Shown here one piece after another: positions 5,717 through 8,082 of a stretch of DNA of 8,082 nt. A program made the translations under genes and the position numbers. The DNA comes from Deltaproteobacteria bacterium (lineage in GTDB: Bacteria; Desulfobacterota; UBA8473): positions 1 to 8,082 of the forward strand of contig DAOWME010000137.1 of NCBI GenBank assembly GCA_030643245.1, read 5' to 3'. Every line of letters begins with the position of its first letter. Within the stretch, counting starts at the first letter, position 1. The notes under the pieces are model-generated. The model did no database searches and had not been told where the DNA came from. It was given only the letters and a program-made list of their open reading frames with translations.

Positions 5717-7309
5717 TTGTTTGACCCAATTAAGCTTGAGATATTCAAGAATATCTTTTCTTCCTTAGCCGAGGAGATGGGGGTGGCATTGTGCAGAGCC
5801 AGCTATTCCCCCAATATCAAAGAGCGCAGGGACTATTCTTGCGCCATATTCGACACCTGTGGTGATATGGTAGCTCAAGCGGCCCACTTACCGGTCCATA
5901 TGGGGTCAATGCCTTACTCGGTGAAGAGTGCTATAAAGAATGCAACAATGGATAAAGGGGATGTGGTCATCCTCAACGATCCATTTGAAGGGGGAACTCA
6001 TCTTCCGGACATAACGATGGTCTCGCCTGTTTATGTCCAGGACGGTCCGGCGTTTTATGTGGCAAATCGGGCTCATCATGCTGATATTGGAGGGATGTCT
6101 CCAGGTTCTCTTCCTCTTTCGAGGGACATATTCCAGGAAGGGGTCAGGATACCGCCGTTGAGACTGGTGAAGAAGGGGGTGATACAGAGGGATCTACTCA
6201 AGGTGATTCTTGCAAATGTCCGTACTCCTATAGAAAGGGAGGGGGACTTGACGGCTCAACTTGCAGCCAACAGGTTGGGGGAACGAAGGTTCATTGAGGT
6301 GGCGTTGAGATATGGCTATCATGAGGTGGTGGATTACATGAGGGAGCTGCAGGACTATGCTGAAAGGATGACTGTAAAGGCAATTCAAGAGATCCCTGAC
6401 GGGGGCTATTCGTTTGAGGATTACCTGGACAATGACGGTCTCGGTGACACGCCAATAAAGATGTGCGTCAATATAAGGATAAACGGGGAGCGTGCAGAGA
6501 TAGATTTTACCGGAAGTTCGCCTCAAACAGAAGGTTGTATGAATGCAACCTTCCCCATTACCCAATCGGCGGTATATTACGTATTTAGATGTCTTTCCCC
6601 TCCGGATACCCCTTCTAATGCCGGGTGCATGCGACCTTTGAAAGTGGTTGCTCCTGTTGGGAGTGTGGTGAATTCCAGATTTCCAGCAGCAGTAGCTGGC
6701 GGTAACGTAGAGGTGTCTCAAAGGATAGTAGATATACTCCTGGGGGCCCTGTCCGGGGCTATCCCCCACCTGATACCCGCAGCCAGTTCCGGTACCATGA
6801 ATAACGTGACTATTGGCGGATTGGACTCAGAGACCAATACGATCTTTACTTACTACGAAACGATAGCCGGCGGCAGCGGGGCAACCCCCGAGGAAAACGG
6901 TGTAGATGGTGTCCATTGTCATATGACCAATACGATGAACACTCCAATAGAAGCTTTGGAATACGCCAATCCCCTGAGAATTCTCCGATATGAAATTCGA
7001 AAAGGGTCTGGCGGTAGTGGCAGGTACAGGGGAGGTTGCGGTATCAGACGGGATATTCAACTCCTCACAGATGCTGAAGTAACTGTCATCTCCGAAAGGA
7101 GGAAGTTTTCGCCATATGGTCTCCGGGGTGGCTTACCCGGGAAGGTAGGTGAGAATATCGTCATATCTCGAGGAGGAGCGAGAAGGTTAGGGTCTAAATT
7201 CGCCATCTCTGCAAAGAGGGGGGACATAATAAGTATACGTACTCCCGGAGGAGGGGGGGTTGGTTGTCCTGATACCGAGAAACAGGAGCAAAAACAGGAT
7301 CAAGGCTGA
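5717..7309 (+). CDS. hyuB: hydantoinase/oxoprolinase-family subunit B (HyuB)
   Basis: This 530-residue protein is a complete HyuB partner. It opens with the family pattern DPIKLEIFKN...EEMGVAL.R.SYSPNIKER.DYSCAIFD (residues 3-46), then LNDPFEGGTHLPD (86-98) and HHADIGG (120-126). Asp39, His95, Asp98 and the His120/121-Asp123 group are candidate metal ligands by family analogy. Further on are GGSGA (385-389), DGVHCHMTNT (397-406), a Gly/Arg-rich SGGSGRYRGGCG (431-442) and the terminal PGGGGVG (510-516). It acts with HyuA: A supplies ATP-dependent activation and B the hydrolytic or carboxylating site. The start is a TTG at 5717, supported by AGGAGG (5706-5711), which overlaps the hyuA stop, and by family alignment. 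No ATG lies near. The tight coupling suggests equal production of both subunits. No hyuC amidase, transporter or acetone-carboxylase gamma subunit is visible. Confidence 0.93.
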   Translation: MFDPIKLEIFKNIFSSLAEEMGVALCRASYSPNIKERRDYSCAIFDTCGDMVAQAAHLPVHMGSMPYSVKSAIKNATMDKGDVVILNDPFEGGTHLPDITMVSPVYVQDGPAFYVANRAHHADIGGMSPGSLPLSRDIFQEGVRIPPLRLVKKGVIQRDLLKVILANVRTPIEREGDLTAQLAANRLGERRFIEVALRYGYHEVVDYMRELQDYAERMTVKAIQEIPDGGYSFEDYLDNDGLGDTPIKMCVNIRINGERAEIDFTGSSPQTEGCMNATFPITQSAVYYVFRCLSPPDTPSNAGCMRPLKVVAPVGSVVNSRFPAAVAGGNVEVSQRIVDILLGALSGAIPHLIPAASSGTMNNVTIGGLDSETNTIFTYYETIAGGSGATPEENGVDGVHCHMTNTMNTPIEALEYANPLRILRYEIRKGSGGSGRYRGGCGIRRDIQLLTDAEVTVISERRKFSPYGLRGGLPGKVGENIVISRGGARRLGSKFAISAKRGDIISIRTPGGGGVGCPDTEKQEQKQDQG

Positions 7310-7339
7310 TCACAAACAGTCCCTGAAACCTTTTCTTGT

Positions 7340-7390
7340 CCATTTTTCAAAGAGACTCTATGTCCATGTGAGCGGCCATTTTTTCAAAGA
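7340..7390. repeat. direct repeat in the gap between convergent hyuB and tetR
   Basis: CCATTTTTCAAAGA (7340-7353) is repeated as CCATTTTTTCAAAGA (7376-7390), 36 bases apart and differing by one extra T. The 83-base convergent gap (7310-7392) holds no clear hairpin terminator for either gene. The repeat may reflect slippage or a remnant duplication. Confidence 0.45.
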
Positions 7391-7392
7391 CG

Positions 7393-8025
7393 CTAGGTGA
7401 TTACTGCCTGCTCAACCATTCCCTTGATAAAGATATCACTTATCAACTTGGCAGATGCAGAGAGACTGACCCTTTTCTTCGGTGATAACACCCAAAACCT
7501 GGCTACTTCGTCCAGTGCCCCCCAGAACGCTCTACCTAGAATAGTGGGATCTACATCCTTCCTGATTATCCCTTCCTCTTGTCCCTCCCTTATTATAGAA
7601 GAGATAATCTTTAAATACTCAATGAACTTTATGTTCACATATTCCTTCATAAATTTACTGCTCTGTCTCAGTTCAACCTCCATAATGGCAGCCAGGTCCG
7701 GATTATCCTTCTTTGAATTCAGTTGAATAATCGCGAACCTCTTCAACTTCTCTAAGAGATTTTTCTCCTTCCCGATCTCTTCTTTCATATTCTCTATAGC
7801 CTTTCCCATCTCTTCCTCAAAGAGGGAGATGAGTATATCATCCTTATTTTTGAAGTATAGGTAGATCGTTCCGTCCGCCACACCTGCTTCCTTGGCGATC
7901 TCTGAGATCTTTGAATTGTAAAAGCCGTTATGGGCGAATACCTTTGTCGCTGCCTGAAGAATTCTTTTATGTTTGTCCTCTGTCTTTGTTGATGAAGAGA
8001 CCACTTTACCTCTCAGATTGGGCAT
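7393..8025 (-). CDS. TetR/AcrR transcriptional regulator, FadR/YsiA-like
   Basis: This 210-residue repressor has an N-terminal helix-turn-helix at about residues 39-58 (KISEIAKEAGVADGTIYLYF) followed by KNKDDILISLFEEEMG. This is close to Bacillus subtilis FadR (YsiA), as are VELRQSS in the middle and the GALDEVARFWVL segment of the ligand domain. By this kinship it probably senses long-chain acyl-CoA and represses lipid or acyl-CoA catabolism genes. This is inferred from recalled similarity. The gene faces hyuB tail to tail, so it does not share a transcript with hyuAB. Its targets may be hyuAB, itself, or a divergent gene right of the window. The start is uncertain: the ATG at 8025 has AAGG immediately next to it, too close for normal spacing, and a GTG at 8004 follows GAGAGG by 4 bases. 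Either start keeps the DNA-binding domain. Confidence 0.9.
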   Translation of the reverse strand: MPNLRGKVVSSSTKTEDKHKRILQAATKVFAHNGFYNSKISEIAKEAGVADGTIYLYFKNKDDILISLFEEEMGKAIENMKEEIGKEKNLLEKLKRFAIIQLNSKKDNPDLAAIMEVELRQSSKFMKEYVNIKFIEYLKIISSIIREGQEEGIIRKDVDPTILGRAFWGALDEVARFWVLSPKKRVSLSASAKLISDIFIKGMVEQAVIT

Positions 8026-8041
8026 CCTTCATAAAAGCTAT

Positions 8042-8058
8042 AAAGTAGTTTACACTTT
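8042..8058. promoter_or_regulatory. candidate operator upstream of the tetR gene
   Basis: AAAGT (8042-8046) and ACTTT (8054-8058) form a 5-7-5 inverted repeat just upstream of the regulator's start, where TetR proteins usually bind for autoregulation. It is short, lies in AT-rich DNA and does not match the Bacillus FadR operator, so it is only a candidate. Confidence 0.2.
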
Positions 8059-8082
8059 CGAATAAAAAAACGGTCTCGGCAC

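Noticed and set aside
6194..6769. 191-codon antisense frame within hyuB
   Set aside because: It mirrors conserved hyuB sequence, has low-quality composition and no motif.

Overview
The window reads as ordinary chromosomal DNA from an anaerobic-type bacterium, most likely a Desulfobacterota/Deltaproteobacteria-like lineage. This is an inference from three things: a Mut7-C RNase, a small phasin-like protein beside an ABC1/UbiB kinase, and HyuA/HyuB beside a TetR regulator very like the acyl-CoA-responsive FadR/YsiA type. The palindromic intergenic repeats also fit, and Shine-Dalgarno sites are strong for most genes. No rRNA, tRNA or CRISPR array is visible.

Layout. 1-142 is GC-rich and, on the minus strand, resembles the 5' part of a group II intron running off the left edge (tentative). 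143-236 is AT-rich with one possible promoter. 237-402 is a compact nested inverted-repeat element with TA-flanked ends (MITE-like). 403-827 has no convincing protein gene, but 719-826 could fold into several hairpins just before the first gene. 828-1304 encodes a Mut7-C/PIN-like protein. After a 201-base gap comes a tight two-gene unit: a small coiled-coil phasin/UbiK-like protein (1506-1802) and an ABC1/UbiB-family kinase-like membrane protein (1812-3500).

A second, different inverted-repeat element (3516-3680) separates this from a two-gene operon for the A and B subunits of a hydantoinase/oxoprolinase/carboxylase-type enzyme (3737-5707 and 5717-7309). A good -10 hexamer sits across the right end of this element, so the insertion may supply the hyuAB promoter. 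Two short palindromes lie between it and the start codon. Convergent with hyuB is a TetR/AcrR regulator (7393-8025, minus strand). Its own control region, and perhaps a divergent target gene, lie at the right edge.

Functionally there are two modules. One is a membrane/quinone or lipid homeostasis pair (coiled-coil protein plus UbiB-like protein). The other is an ATP-dependent ring-opening or carboxylation enzyme of unknown substrate, possibly linked to fatty-acid/acyl-CoA sensing through the neighbouring regulator. I see no clearly new multi-gene system. The most interesting signals are the two mobile-element-like repeats, the possible element-borne promoter, an Asp-to-Asn change in the Mut7-C domain, and the small coiled-coil partner of UbiB.
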